Of a stretch of 64,000 bases of DNA, positions 37,992-49,745 are shown piece after piece. The notes beneath the pieces were generated by a model that worked only from the letters and a program-made list of their open reading frames with translations, made no database searches and had not been told where the DNA came from. Positions within the stretch are counted from its first letter, which is position 1. Each line of letters opens with the position of its first letter. This DNA comes from Atkinsonella hypoxylon (taxonomy: Eukaryota > Ascomycota > Sordariomycetes > Hypocreales > Clavicipitaceae), in contig JFHB01000073.1 in assembly GCA_000729835.1 (NCBI GenBank), forward strand, positions 62,001-126,000, written 5' to 3'. A program made the position numbers and the translations under genes.

Positions 37992-39600
37992 ATGAGCGAC
38001 AGCTCTGACAGGGCAATGCCATTGCGGCGACTGCAGCCCATGTGAGTCCCTCCTGCATCAAGAAAGCCAATGGTTTGCTCTTAAGATTGAGTCCGCGCCA
38101 GCGCGTAATGCTAGATGCGGTTGCTGACTCGTGCTGTTCCTCAGCGAGCTCGTCAGCTCCAGCCGTCACCACATGGGCATCTATCTCGGTGTTGTAGTAA
38201 CGTGTCGCTATCACGCACCGCAGCCCAGCCGGAGGATAGACGCATCACTCCTATACCCAGCCCTCAAAAAGGTCGTCCTCTCACAGCCAATGCTCCAAGT
38301 TGGCATTCTAGATGAGCACACCAATCAGGCGAGCTTCTGCTCCATCAAGCAAATTGACCTTTCCAAGCATGTCGGCTTCTCAACGGCATCCTGCGAAACT
38401 GTGGCCCAATACAACGATTATATTGCCATTCAGCAATCCAGGCATCATGATCAACGCTGGTCAGACATTATGAACCAGCCTCCCTGGCGCATCGCTGTTG
38501 TCGAACCGATTGGCCCAGCGCAAACGGATCTCTTAGGCGTGCAAGACATCATCTTCTCCTACCACCACGCTCTCATAGACGGCACAAGCGGCCGACTCTT
38601 TCACGAGCAACTCCTTGTCCAACTCAACAATGAGCTCCAGCAGCATACACCTTCTGTCGACGAAACGCGAATCTCACCGTCTCCTCTGCTTGACATCCCC
38701 CCAATAGTCAATCTACCAGCCGCCCAGGCTCAAATACCCTTCAAGATATCCCCAGGATACTTTCTCAAAACTATCTGGGCCGAGTTCGCACCCGCCATGC
38801 TTCGCCCCCGGAAACCCATTCCTTGGCACGGTAAACTCATCGACCTATCAGCTCCGTACGTCACCCACACCAAACCAGTCGACATCCCTGCAACCACAGT
38901 GCCCAAACTCCTTCAGGCGTGCCGAAACCACCACACAACCATCACAGGCATCTTCCACGCTCTCACCCTCCTCTCCCTGACCACTCGTCTCTCCCCAAAA
39001 GAAGAAACGTTCTTCGCCGCTTCCACACCAATTGGTCTCCGTCCCTTCCTACCTCCCGATTCCCAGCTCAAAGAGACGCTCGCCGTCCTCGTAACAACCT
39101 ACCTCTACGAGTTCACCGCCCAAACCATCTCTCAGCTTCGCGACACCCCATCTGCCCATGTTCTCGAACCCCTTATATGGGACATAGCCCAGCTCGTAAA
39201 GAAAGACCTCACTTCCAAGCTCAATAGACTTCCCAAGAATGACATAGCCGGTCTCCTAAAGTACATACCCGACTGGTTCGACTTCTACCGCAAAAAAGAC
39301 GGTAAGCCCCGTCTTGACTCTTGGGAAATTAGCAATATAGGTGTCTTCAAAGACAATACCCCTTCTTCGCGAGATGCTCCTTCCTCAAAGTTTGCCGTCA
39401 CAAGGTTGTATTTCACAAACGGCGCCATGGTGACTGGTGCACCGTTATGTCTCAATATAGGCAGCGTCAAGGACGGTGCTCTGACCGTTGGGATTTCGTG
39501 GCAAGATGGGATCGTCCCGCCGGAGCTGACGAGTGCGTTGGCCGAGGATTTGAATCGGTACATGACGTGCTTTGAAGAAACGGGCATGTTCACACGATGA
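37992..39600 (+). CDS. alcohol acetyltransferase (AATase)-family acyltransferase
   Basis: Two exons, 37992-38041 and 38145-39600, give 501 residues; the 103-nt intron splits an ATC codon. The active-site motif HHxxxDG is present as HHALIDG at residues 157-163, with the context YHHALIDGTSGRLFHEQL typical of the AATase family (yeast Atf1/Atf2, Pfam 07247) and related to the condensation/BAHD fold. The C-terminal segment LTVGISWQDGIVPPE also fits. Members transfer acetyl or acyl groups from acyl-CoA to alcohols, sterols or secondary metabolites; the acceptor cannot be read here. No biosynthetic cluster partners lie next to it, so a stand-alone role (ester formation or detoxification) is more likely. 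The start ATG is good because the short exon 1 supplies the family's N-terminal LRRLQPIE segment. Confidence 0.85.
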
Positions 39601-40134
39601 GGGCCGAGCTTGAAATACAACTCGCAACCCACGTACTGGATTTAAGAAACGCATAGTAGATGTGGATGGATGCAGTACCGTTCACCGTCTGGCTTGAATA
39701 CTATAATCTGATTTCCGACCATGCAGAAGCTCATATTATATCTCCGGCAACGGCTGTTCTGTAATAGTTCAAATATCGATCTCAACTGACCTTCACTCTG
39801 TGGACCGCTCATGCCAGCGTGATACGCATATGCGCGTCAAATCACGTTGGATGCGGTCATCTGGGATTCCACGACATACACTAGCCGAATGGTTGTGTTA
39901 CACTGCATTTATATAAATTGCGGCATACCCAAACTCCTGAACTCTCTCCCATGCTTTAATCTAATCACCTTTATCGATATACAATAAAAACTGATATGCC
40001 GTGCCTATTTCAAAGTACAAAAATGCTAATGTAGTCTAACATGTCCATGAGGGCGGTACTCGCTCTTCAGAGCTTTCCACGCAATAATTCTCCCGTGCCC
40101 CTTGTCTGGCACACTACGTTATCGTATCATCCAC
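39601..40134. other. convergent 3' intergenic region
   Basis: 534 bp between the stop codons of two convergent genes. I see no gene or repeat in it. Confidence 0.6.
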
Positions 40135-43100
40135 TTACCATCCTTGTCCGGGTTGTGTCGATGCACGATTGCTGCCTCCCCTTCTAGTATAATTATATTG
40201 CGTCGGATCACCTGTGTACATATCCGACTCCTCGACTTGCCCCAAGCCGCTGTAGCCCTGGGGCCCACCGCCCAATGCTCCGATCGAGGGTCCTGGCCCA
40301 GGGCTTGGAGCACCAGCCCTATGCACTGCCGGAGATTGAATTCTCGCAGGGGTCATTTTCCCGCTGCGGTCCACGGAGCCTTCGCGAGAATGATACGGTG
40401 GCAATGGAGCCATAGGTACTTGTGCAGCGTTCTGGACGAGTCCGGACGAGCTGCCGTTGTCTTGGTCGTACAAAGGAGTACGGCCACGTTCCATCGGGGA
40501 TCCATAACCAGCGGCGTTCGCAGGCCTATAACTAGAATAGGCAGTGTCGGACATTGACATGTTGGTCATGACGCGTCTGGACTGTTGTCCTGGGCCGCCA
40601 TATGGGCCGGGGCTTCCACGGCCATTCAACATCGGAGACGCTGGCCGAGATATCGACGGGTTGCTAGCCCTGTCGTCAAACGAACCAGGGGTGCCGGTTC
40701 TGTAGATATCTGATCCTTGCCCGTACAATTCACCACCACCGTGCTCATCGGCAAACTCGGCTCGGTTTTTGTAATATTCAAAGTCCATGTGCGCATCCGA
40801 AACGTACTCGAAGCCCGGGACAGCACTGGCAGATTTTCCAACCTTGCCACCCTTCATCGAATCCAAGGCGTATACGTCAGAGTATCCGCTGACTGTGGCC
40901 AAGTCGGCCCCATCATCGTCACGCCCGTCGGTCAAGCGGCCGCGGTACACTGAGGGAAGCATATTCTGTGCCTTCTGGTGTACCATCGGCGTAATCAGAG
41001 GTTTGTACAAGGCGGGGTGACCGAATCGACTGGCAAGTTTGTCATTACGACCATATGAGTCGCCAGGCATTACCGTCTCTGGATGCTTAGCGGTATAAGT
41101 TTTGCTGTAGTATCTCATCTTGTCGTCAAAGGTTCTTCGGCAATAAAGCTTGAACAGAATCATGAGGAAAGGCAACGGGCACGTAGCATAGAATTGCATA
41201 TGTTGACCGTCACCTTGGGCCCAGGCCGTCAGAAGGACGACTCCATTCGACAAAGTGGCGGCGAACACCATTCGGTTGAAGACGACTCGCCAAAAAAGCC
41301 CGCCTGACTCGGTCTTGGTGACGAACCGATACAATATCAAGTATTTTTTCAGGTAGCAATCAATGCAGAAATACAGGGCGGTGGCGAGCAGGACCAGAGG
41401 CTGAATTGTACCAAAGCAGAGCGTGACGGTTGTATAGAAGAGAAAATAGGTATAGTAATTGGCGTACTCGAACGGTGGGGGAGCTGTGAGTTCGATCAAC
41501 TCTCGTGGCGTAGGGCTTGAAAATCGTTTCTGGAAGAAGGCAAGAATGAGTGGCCAAATCTGTGCCAGATCGATCGCGGCACCAAGTTGTCGTTGAAGCA
41601 GGTATGTGACCCAGAAAGGGCTGTTATTGCAGAAAGAAATAACAACCTTCGCAGCCAAATTGGCCTGGACTATGGCGCTCCATGCATCCAACGTTTGTCC
41701 ATTGAGTCCTGGCTCGCTTGTGGATTTGACAACGGCGGCAACGAAAGCCCACAATACACTGAAGAACGAAAAGACGATCAAGTTGTTGAAGACGAAAAAG
41801 GCGTAGAGTTTGCTCAAGACATGTCTTTCACGCCCGGTTTTTGTTTGGTCACCCGCTTTGATGGACAGTCGGCGAAAGATTATGGGTAAAACTAGGTACA
41901 CGAGTGATGTCAGAGCAGGGGAGGCGATACCTTGAACAACACCCCAGAAATTTGTATCCTTCTCCAGTTCAGTCTGGAAGCCCTTCCATACTTTGCCAAG
42001 ATTACTCAAATTGACCAGAAAAATGGCAATCATGGAGTTGGGTGCGACCCACAAGATTGTCAGAATAGCGATCCAGAGGTTGTTGATCCAGCGTCTGCGA
42101 CGGCGCGTGGCGCTCGATAATGGCATGTTGCGCCAAATAATGTCCGTTGGCCGCGGCGCTAGAATAACTGTGGCACCATGAGGTCTCCTCTTCCTGCAAC
42201 CATAGGCGATGCTGTGCGCCTCGGGAATAGCTGAGTAACTGGCAAATCCGTAGGGCATAGTGCTGCGCCTGTCCACGCTCTTCCGAACCTCCTTGATCTC
42301 CACTTCCAAGTTTCGAATACGATGCGTCAAATAATCAATGGCGTCCAGCTTTTGACGGGCAGGATAGGTATCGAAGGATCGGTCCTTTCTCGAAGCCTTG
42401 CAGGTAGGTCTGGCAGCAGGTAAGTTGTGCGGGTCCTTCAGATACTTAGCCAGAACTTTTTCGAGTTTGCGCACTGTTTTGTCGTGCTCCTCAATCAGGT
42501 CAGGAAGATCCTTGACATTGCGAGCAATAACAGTCCGTGCAAATGACGAGTTCGGGACAATAGAGTCGATGATTCTCGCGATGCCCTCATCAGAACGCCC
42601 TTGGCGAGGTATATCGAAGAGCATCAGGGTACGGGCATGCAAGCTGTTTTGGTAATCTTCTGAGTCAAAGTAAATACGGCGCAAATGCAGCACTGTTCGG
42701 TAATTCCACCAAAGGAATCCCATAATCACAAAGTTGAAGACATAACCAACAAGAATACAAGCCCATATTGGCTTCCCGCGTACATTACGAGGGGTGATCC
42801 TGAGCATCCACTCGGTATTATCAGTTTGGCCCTCAAAGTTGGTGATATTAACCGGGACCAGAACACCGATCCCAACCAATGTGAGGACCAGGAACATGTT
42901 CCTCAACATGCGAAGAAAACGTAGAAATACCGTTGCATCCATGCCGATCTGGTGCATGAGGACAACTTCCTTAGTGTTGACAAGAGGTGTTATCCAGGCC
43001 CATGGTGCCTTCCCAATCGGTGGTGGAGCATGTTTTTCGTCTGCGTGTTTAGATTTTGGGGCATATATCGCTTGATGATATGGTCGGATGAAGGAAAATA

Positions 43101-43345
43101 GGAGAGCAATAACGGCCGTAACGCCCAGCGAGGTCGCAAAAGCTGAGTAGACGGAAGCAACAGCAAGCTACGCGTTGAGGGGCGAATTAGCAAATTGTAT
43201 GGACGAATTTCCGCAAGCACGTCGTACGATCAAGAGTCAGTACCTTATCAGCGACAAATGGATTCGACATCAGCTCCAGCATTTCCTGCCCGGGATCTTT
43301 ATCTCTGGGCACAACGGCCCCAGAGGGTGCGAGGAGATTGTCCAT
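40135..43345 (-). CDS. CSC1/OSCA-like (DUF221) osmosensitive ion channel
   Basis: Two exons, 43345-43244 and 43167-40135, give 1044 residues; the 76-nt intron falls between codons. Exon 1 codes for a 34-residue extracellular-type N-terminus. Next come the first helix (LAVASVYSAFATSLGV) and the conserved PWAWITPL and FLRFLRMLRNMF segments of the RSN1 N-terminal domain. A cytosolic domain about residues 190-390 has a predicted coiled coil (RKLEKVLAKYL), and the RSN1_7TM channel core spans about 390-700. The last about 280 residues are Gly/Pro/Ser-rich and disordered. Members are calcium-permeable stress-gated cation channels or lipid scramblase relatives in the plasma membrane. The ATG at 43345 is chosen because the only upstream in-frame start is TTG. 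Length fits the fungal family (about 850-1050). Confidence 0.9.
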
Positions 43346-45798
43346 GGCCCACAATCTCACTGCGGGCTTCGCACCCAGCGCCAAACGGGCGAAATCTCAG
43401 GCTATGAGGCGTTGTGCTGTCGAGCAAGATTGAAACACCGAGAGGCCACAATGCAGGTCAAGGTAAAGGGCAACTAGACGTAGTATATTTTCGAATATCG
43501 CTTTATAATTTTTTTTTTTTTCGGAACCGGCTCGTGCAGGTGTTGATCGCCACGAATCTCGAAACGCCTCGCGTCTCGGAACAGTTCGTTGGTGGATCGA
43601 CCAACTTTTTGTTGGATGCGCGAGTGTGCGTTTGGTAAAGGGAGTACCGAGGGCAAAGAACTGAAAAAGCTCTGGATGTGGAAAATCCCAATGGACAAAA
43701 GAGACGCCAAGGGACTCTCTGTAATACCGCGACTAATATTGAGCGTAGTGGTGTAGGAGACGTTCCGCGTCGTGCGAGTAGACGAATGCTTGACCGGTAG
43801 ATAACGAGTACGGCAATGGCGACGGGGCGTCGGGACGGACAAGCGACCGAAGTTGAACCAAAACGATCGACTACCTCTGTCCAGCAAAGGAAGAGGAAAG
43901 GTAGCGAGAGTAAAGGGAGTTAATAGGCTCGAAGAGTGAGGTTGCTGTCGTCGGGAATAGAGATGGAGAGAAGAACGAGAAAAAAAACGAAAAAAAAAAA
44001 AAGCCCCCGTGACAAGGCAAACGGGAGAAAAAGGAACAAATCGACTTCCAACAGCCAGTAACAATCAGCAGGAGGTGGAATGGATCGAGCGAAGAATATT
44101 AATATGTCTTGATGCATTGAGCTGTGGCTGCATGGCTGCATTGCCGTGGGCGGCAGGGGTCTACGTGTTAGTGCGTGCTTTGGTTTGGACCGTTTGGGAG
44201 GACGTTGGAGGGAGAAAAGCGGGGCCACGCGCACCGGTTCGAGTCAGATCCCGACAAATAGCAGCGCACTTTGGCGTCATCCCTTACCGCACTGTGCTAG
44301 CGTAACCGATAGTGCTGCACTAATTTTGATGCTTTGGGTACCTAGGTAACTAGTTAACTAGTTGTGAAGGGAGCATGATGGTTGATGGTGAGGTCAGCTA
44401 TTTATCGATAATCATGTAACGGGGTCAAATTGTAAAGTAAGATGTTATATCTACACATGCAGTACTAATGTCGCCACGGCAAGCGACTACCTACCTAGGT
44501 AGGTAGGTAGGTAACTTTGCTTGTTCCCTTAATTGCACTACCAAAGGGACACTCGCAGCGATCATAATTACAGCCGCACCGCACTTGAATCGATCTCGGT
44601 TGTACGACGCATCTGCAATCCTGCAGCATGTACGTACTCCGTACGGTATTGGTATTACACACCAGATGATACCACTACCATTTAATCTTCATCTGACCTA
44701 CAACCGCCCCTGCCAAGCAGACACAGACCAGCGGTATTCCGTACTTTCTTGCGACTTCACTCAAGCCTCGTCTCGTCATCCCAGATATGCTTTTGTCGCT
44801 TACGTCAGCTCCAGATGGGTCAACTATACCGCACATTTGACGATTGTTCCTGCATAATTCATGGAGATAAATTATGCGCTTGGTGGGCCTGTCTCGAACA
44901 CTGCTGGTGGTGGCTTCGCGAAGCGCTCTTTGCTTCAATACTACAATAAAGCCATCACATACCGCCGCAAGCAGAACGCCTTTGTTTCTTCGATGTGCGT
45001 GATAAGGCACAATGGACTTGCAGCCAACCATAAAACAAAAAAAAAGGACCAGAATACCTGCGTTAATTGCGTCATTCCGCGCCATAAGGGCGAACATTGT
45101 CCTTTGAACAACATCCACTATCTGTGCTATTTTTGCTACTGCGCCTCTTCGGATTGCTGGACTTGGCGCCCACTTGGTTCCCACTATATTGCGTTAACCA
45201 CTCAGATTGACGCAGGTGGCAAGGCCGTGGAGGAATACGAGGGCGACAAGTACTTCAAGCGGGGAGGCATCAATGAGGAGAGCAGCGAATGCGCTTCGTC
45301 TTAACCATGCGCTAACCATGGCAATACCGTCCAATAATAATACCGCTCGGCAGAGCAGCAGGGGAAGCAGGGAAAAGCACGGAAAAGCAGGGAAGCAAAT
45401 AGAGCCAAGTCCCTTTCCCCCTGAAAACATGGCGATAACTACCAGTTTTCTCCCGACAATAAGTGGCTGCCCCTGACAAACTTTATGCATGATTGGTCCG
45501 GCTGTCAATTTGGGTTTCGGATCAAACTTGATTACGGTGCACCCACAACAAGGTAATGCCAGAAGCACTACTCCGTACGGAATAACAACTAGCAGCATGG
45601 GAAACGTGGTTCATTGTATGTCATTTTCGCTCCGCGATTGCAATCTTTCCCTACGATTCCTTCTTGACTATTAATGTTTTGATGCGGACGAGCGCTTGAC
45701 ATCGCTATATACGCCGCACTCTGAATGCAGCCACCAAAGACATGCAGCGGGATCGGACTAAATCTATGAATAAAACTTCTCGCCTGAGGCGTGCATCC

Positions 45799-45829
<31 letters not shown>

Positions 45830-46717
45830 TTCCGACGGACCAGCGCCACCTAATTCTCAGATGGTAAGATCTTCATTCAGGAACATCGAGTGCCTCCCAA
45901 AAACTTTAGCCAAGGACACTTAATGATGGCTGCCCGCCTAGTAGCTGAAGTGGACCTACGCAGAGTTTTGAATCGGAGTCCATTACGGAATAGTTATTCC
46001 GTACTGAGCAAATGTTTAGTCACAACTCCGCATGATACTCATCTCGGACTGATTGGAGCAGCCATTTGTGTAACCCCCACGTGCCCCGTGATGATTTCAA
46101 TACCTTATCCATACCTAGGGAGGGACCTACGTGTACGTCCTCGAACAATTAGAGATGTCTGCCAGCAACGAAAGCATATCGACAAAATAACACCAGCTGC
46201 CCGATGCCACAAGCTGGATAACTGACCGTAACTGCAAAACCACTAAGTGCCATGATATCGTGTGATTCGATCTATATAACACATTTGCATGCGTGTACGG
46301 CATCAATGACCTCTCATCACGGGTCTAGACATCCCGCTATCGTGAGGCCATCTCGTCGACCTAGCCTCCTTTCCTCCAAGCAGAGAAAACAACCTTAACG
46401 CGTGACTAAAGGCTAGTATCTCGCCCGAAGCACGCCAATTTTGCGGACCTCGACTTCTAATCGGAAGCGAGATCGACAAGATAAGCTTAGAGAAAACCTT
46501 CCTTGAGCCATCAAAGTCTAAAACCACATTCAACCAGCCTCTGCTTCAACCCAGAAAAAAAAAATAACAATTGCAGAGTGTCAACCGGACAACATCACGG
46601 CCAAATTCGCAATTATAAATAAGTCACTCTGGTCGTCACATCTTGTTTCCTAAAGTTGCTCGTCTGTAAACCCACATCTTCACACCAAACAAAGCATCTC
46701 GTTCAACGAACATCGAC
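43346..46717. other. 3.4-kb gene-poor interval
   Basis: Promoter and leader of the CSC1-like gene (T- and A-tracts at about 43509 and 43980), two TACGGAGTA motifs (44635, 45569), a short AGGT/ACCT palindromic tract about 44490-44513, and an A26 run at 45799-45824. Opposed open frames of 147 codons (+, 44861-45304) and 169 codons (-, 44675-45184) overlap. Neither resembles a family known to me and each may be accidental. The 400 bp below 46717 is the CFEM gene promoter. Confidence 0.5.
45799..45824. repeat. A26 homopolymer
   Basis: Run of 26 A in a gene-poor interval; could be the tail of a reverse-transcribed insertion, but no source gene is recognisable beside it. Confidence 0.85.
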
Positions 46718-47142
46718 ATGTGGTTCCCGTTCTTTACTGCCATGGTGGCCTCCTTGGCCTTAGCCGCCGACCTTAAGCCCCTGCCCAAGTGCGCTGTATG
46801 TATCCCTTTGTTGAGCACCAATATCCCCTCTCTTCCCCAGCCGACATGACATCACGTCGATTGTTTTCCCTTGCACCACATTGCTTCTTCCCACGTCCAA
46901 ACTAACCCGCCCAGCCACCCTGCCTGAAAGACCCCATCGAGAAAGTGGGCTGCAAGGCTAACGACCTCGCCTGCATGTGCAACGACACCAACATGGTGAA
47001 GATCGGCATTCTGGCCAGAGAATGCATCATCAAGCGCTGCGGCATCGTAGAGGCCCTCAAGGTCAAAAAGATTGCCGAGAAGAACTGCAAGAATTTCAAC
47101 AAGGAGCAAAAGGGCAAAAAGAAAGATGGCAAGAAAGAATAG
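46718..47142 (+). CDS. small secreted CFEM-domain protein
   Basis: Two exons, 46718-46795 and 46915-47142, code for 101 residues; the 119-nt GT-AG intron lies between codons just after the first cysteine. Residues 1-17 are a signal peptide (hydrophobic core, ending ALAA). The mature protein has exactly eight cysteines at 25, 29, 39, 46, 48, 63, 68 and 84 in CFEM spacing. Asp43 sits in NDLACMC, the position that binds haem iron in studied members. The tail after residue 85 is lysine-rich (KGKKKDGKKE), with no GPI-anchor signal, so a soluble secreted protein is likely. CFEM proteins serve in haem or iron capture, adhesion and, in some pathogens, as effectors; which applies here is unknown. The nested transposon block begins about 2.1 kb downstream. 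Confidence 0.88.
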
Positions 47143-47174
47143 GTAGACATCCTCCAAGGCAACGAAGTATTACC

Positions 47175-47373
47175 AGACAGTCAGATTGGCGTGGTGGGAA
47201 TGGGGTGGAATGGTTATTTGCTGTAGTGGGAAGTGCTCAGATTAGCTGTTGAGTACATCTGGATTTGAAGCCAAGACGGTCAAATTGGCGGCGTGGGAAT
47301 GGCGCGGAAAGACTATTTGCTGCAATAGGAAGTGCTCAGATTAGCGGTTGAATATATCTGAAATTTGAAGCCA
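47175..47373. repeat. tandem duplication, about 99 bp unit x2
   Basis: 47175-47273 and 47274-47373 are direct copies starting AGACRGTCARATTGGCG and ending TTTGAAGCCA, about 80% identical with mixed substitutions. They lie 33 bp after the CFEM stop codon, so probably in its 3' untranslated region. Confidence 0.85.
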
Positions 47374-47630
47374 TGATATTGATGGTTATACTATGCGAGT
47401 GAATGACCAGTCTTACATTGTACTTGGTTCGACACCATCACCTCGTTACGCTGAAATTCTGTTCTCTTATCATATCCAGTCGCCGGCGTCCCTCACTTTT
47501 ACAAGTTATCCACTCCCAAAGCATACAGGCTTAGGGTGCGGCGTTATTTCCAGGCACTAGCATGCTGGTAGGTTAGTGAGTAAATCGTATCAAGAGGCTC
47601 AATGGAGTATAGGTGGTGGTCTACTTCAAT

Positions 47631-47909
47631 TCATGAGCAAGCGAGACCACGATCGTTCAAGCCCTGCCAAAATGCTTTTTGATTCTCCCACCGCCAGTTG
47701 AAGAGTCGGTCGGTGTCAATGTAATCGAGCCAAGGTGCAACTTCGATGAACCAAACTCTGCCATAAGTCACGCTTATACTGTCGAAATAACAGGTTTTCT
47801 GATCAGCTCCTGTAGCGCTTGCAATGAGCGCAATCCCTGAATCCAGTGTTCTCTTAAGGTGGTTCAAGTTCTCGGTGAGTATTTCGGATAAGAATATGCC
47901 ATCGTCATA
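47631..47909 (-). pseudogene. C-terminal remnant of an unrecognised protein
   Basis: An open stretch of 92 codons read from 47909 to the stop at 47631, bounded upstream by an in-frame TAA at 47912-47910 and lacking an ATG near its start. Its composition is strongly protein-like (for example GRVWFIEVAPWLDYIDTDR and FNWRWENQKAFW) and it ends naturally. A second protein-like frame with ATG, 48262-48089 on the same strand (57 residues, containing SRHLELLSGESFVDHLTGKG), lies just upstream in a different frame with stops between. I read the pair as a decayed gene. An intact gene with unseen introns is possible. I do not recognise the family. Confidence 0.4.
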
Positions 47910-48494
47910 TTAGAATGTGCCATTAGGAGTTTATGGCTGGCCATGATCCGAATAATTCGCAAGTTATTTCATCGGCATGGCCTGGACAGGCATATCTATC
48001 GGCCGACTCGACTTAACTCCACAAACATTCTGCTTGCCAATCTAATCTCCGCGGGCTGCTATTGCTGTCGTCTAGTATCAGAAGGGCGTCACGACTCATG
48101 ATAACCGTTGGCGAATCGACCACAGGTGCCCTTCCCGGTCAGGTGATCCACAAAGCTCTCTCCTGAGAGAAGTTCCAAGTGCCTCGACGTGCCCGACATG
48201 ACGACAAAGCTGGACCGACCTGACAGAGCAAGGTATTGATAGATCAATCGGGCTGTGGACATTATCAACAGCTGTGTTGAGTCAAGGCCCTACAGCTACA
48301 ATATATGGAATAATTAGAAGGAGGGTTTACAGCTTTCGGAAAATCTATTTACCTCCCTGAGCAATGTAATATTCATTAAAAGTTTGGGCTTCAAATGCAT
48401 GCGCTATGGCCGTGGGCTGCTGAAGGGCTTAAGTCGAGGATGACTTGTGACAGCCGCGTGCGGGGTTCCAAATGCGTCGTCATCATCGGGGTTC

Positions 48495-48759
48495 CAGTAA
48501 ATCTCAGGTCCAGGCCATGTGTGCGTTGGTCCAGAATAGCAGGCGGTGAAGAGTTCAGCATATGCTCAACATGTGCTAATCACACAGTGTATTAGTGCGA
48601 ATTAAACAGTTTTGTATTTAGCACTAATATCTAGTGGTATACTCTAGAAATCTTGCTTAAAAATTAATACTGTGTAATTAGTATATGTTCAGCATATATT
48701 AGCCAAAAATACACCTGTTCTGGACTAACGCACACATGGCCTGGACCTGAGATTTACTG
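48495..48759. mobile_element. 265-bp MITE with 42-bp terminal inverted repeats
   Basis: 48495-48536 and 48718-48759 are inverted copies with a single mismatch, each starting CAGTAAATCTCAGGTCCAGG on its own strand. The similarity continues weakly inward (GCTAATCACACAGT against ACTAATTACACAGT), so the whole element could fold back on itself. The interior is AT-rich with no frame. A TA lies inside both ends (48498-48499, 48755-48756), which may be a Tc1-mariner-type duplication. No longer target duplication is seen. Confidence 0.8.
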
Positions 48760-49237
48760 TAACTACGGAATAGTTACTCCCCACATCCATCCGACACGGC
48801 GTTTTTATTCCATGTAGCTTTGTAAAACCCTTCACCGACCCCCCCCCCCGGAACAATTGGCAAGCTCCCACAATCTTATGAAGAAGCCGCGATCTAACCG
48901 TGGCGCTAGTGCAGGGGTAGCGAATTATACCCTAGATAAGAATCAGGCAATACAACGAATGATGAGACCTATAATAAGAGGTTGGAAAATCGCAGACGCA
49001 CTTGCGAATGTGTTACCGAACTCGGCTCTTTTTCTCGTCGCTAGACACAGGAAGTGAATGCCAGGGCCACATACACGCAGCCTCTGTTGTATCCATTAAG
49101 ATGCAGCTCGGCGAGGTCATTGACCTTGGCATGAAGCCATCACCCTTCGCGATCTGCATCTGGCTTCTGCAAGCTTAGGTTCGTTTAACTGGCAGACTCT
49201 GTATTCCTTGTCCCCAACACTTCAGGGCACAGTCCAC
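48760..49237. other. short intergenic stretch before the transposon block
   Basis: 478 bp between the MITE and the Fot1-like element. A plus-strand frame ending at 49057 (60 codons from the ATG at 48878) has protein-like composition but no recognisable family; I do not call it a gene. Confidence 0.4.
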
Positions 49238-49318
49238 TAACGTAGGGCACCCACCTACGGAACCCACCTACATTCGGAACGCGAATTGCCACAACAACAA
49301 CATTCTATTAGCGTCAAA

Positions 49319-49745
49319 TTATTCAGCGCCACGAGCTAAGAATGGCTGTAATTAGTGTTGCCTAGCTACTAAGCTGCCACTTATAACACAGATCCTTAAA
49401 ACCGATATTAGCAGCAGCTGTAGCGGCCTCCTAGAGCGCTAGAAGGCGCTGCTAAGCCTTTTCTATATCCTTAATATTAACGAATTTTTTATTTAGGTTA
49501 TAAGTAACTTTCTGCTTTTTCTATAGTTTATATTAATTAATTTAATGCTAAAGGTCCTAAATCTAGCGCTCTATATTTATTAGCTTAAGGTTTTTATTGT
49601 TTAATCCCTTCTAGATTTTGCGAAATAATTAACAGCAAGCTAGGCCTAATGCTTATAGTTTAATTACTTAGTTAACAAGCTAATAAATGTAATAGCTATA
49701 CTAAGGGGTTGTAAGATAGTTGTTCTAACTATTATTTATGCTTAC
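49319..49745 (-). pseudogene. Fot1-like transposase, 3' part (interrupted, RIP-mutated)
   Basis: Read from 49745 to a TAA at 49319. It starts close to a TILQPL segment that corresponds to the conserved THxLQPLD motif after the second catalytic aspartate of Fot1/pogo transposases, continues with VNYFAKSRRD, and is broken by many TAA/TAG codons where Gln is expected. The segment that should carry the second catalytic Asp (DGHxSH-type), roughly 35-50 residues, is missing between this piece and 55733. Confidence 0.6.

Noticed and set aside
43346..43384. Upstream extension of the CSC1-like protein to 43384
   Set aside because: Begins with TTG; the first ATG in frame is at 43345.
43474..44064. 196-codon minus-strand frame upstream of the CSC1-like gene
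   Set aside because: Ser/Phe/Arg-rich frame through pyrimidine tracts of the leader and promoter; no domain, and the true start at 43345 is well supported.
44228..44255. GGTTCGAGTC, resembling a tRNA B-box
   Set aside because: No A-box, acceptor stem or cloverleaf can be drawn around it.
44675..45304. Overlapping 169-codon (-) and 147-codon (+) frames
   Set aside because: Each is open over the same DNA and neither resembles a known family, has convincing start context or hints of conserved motifs. Kept only as a note in the interval entry.
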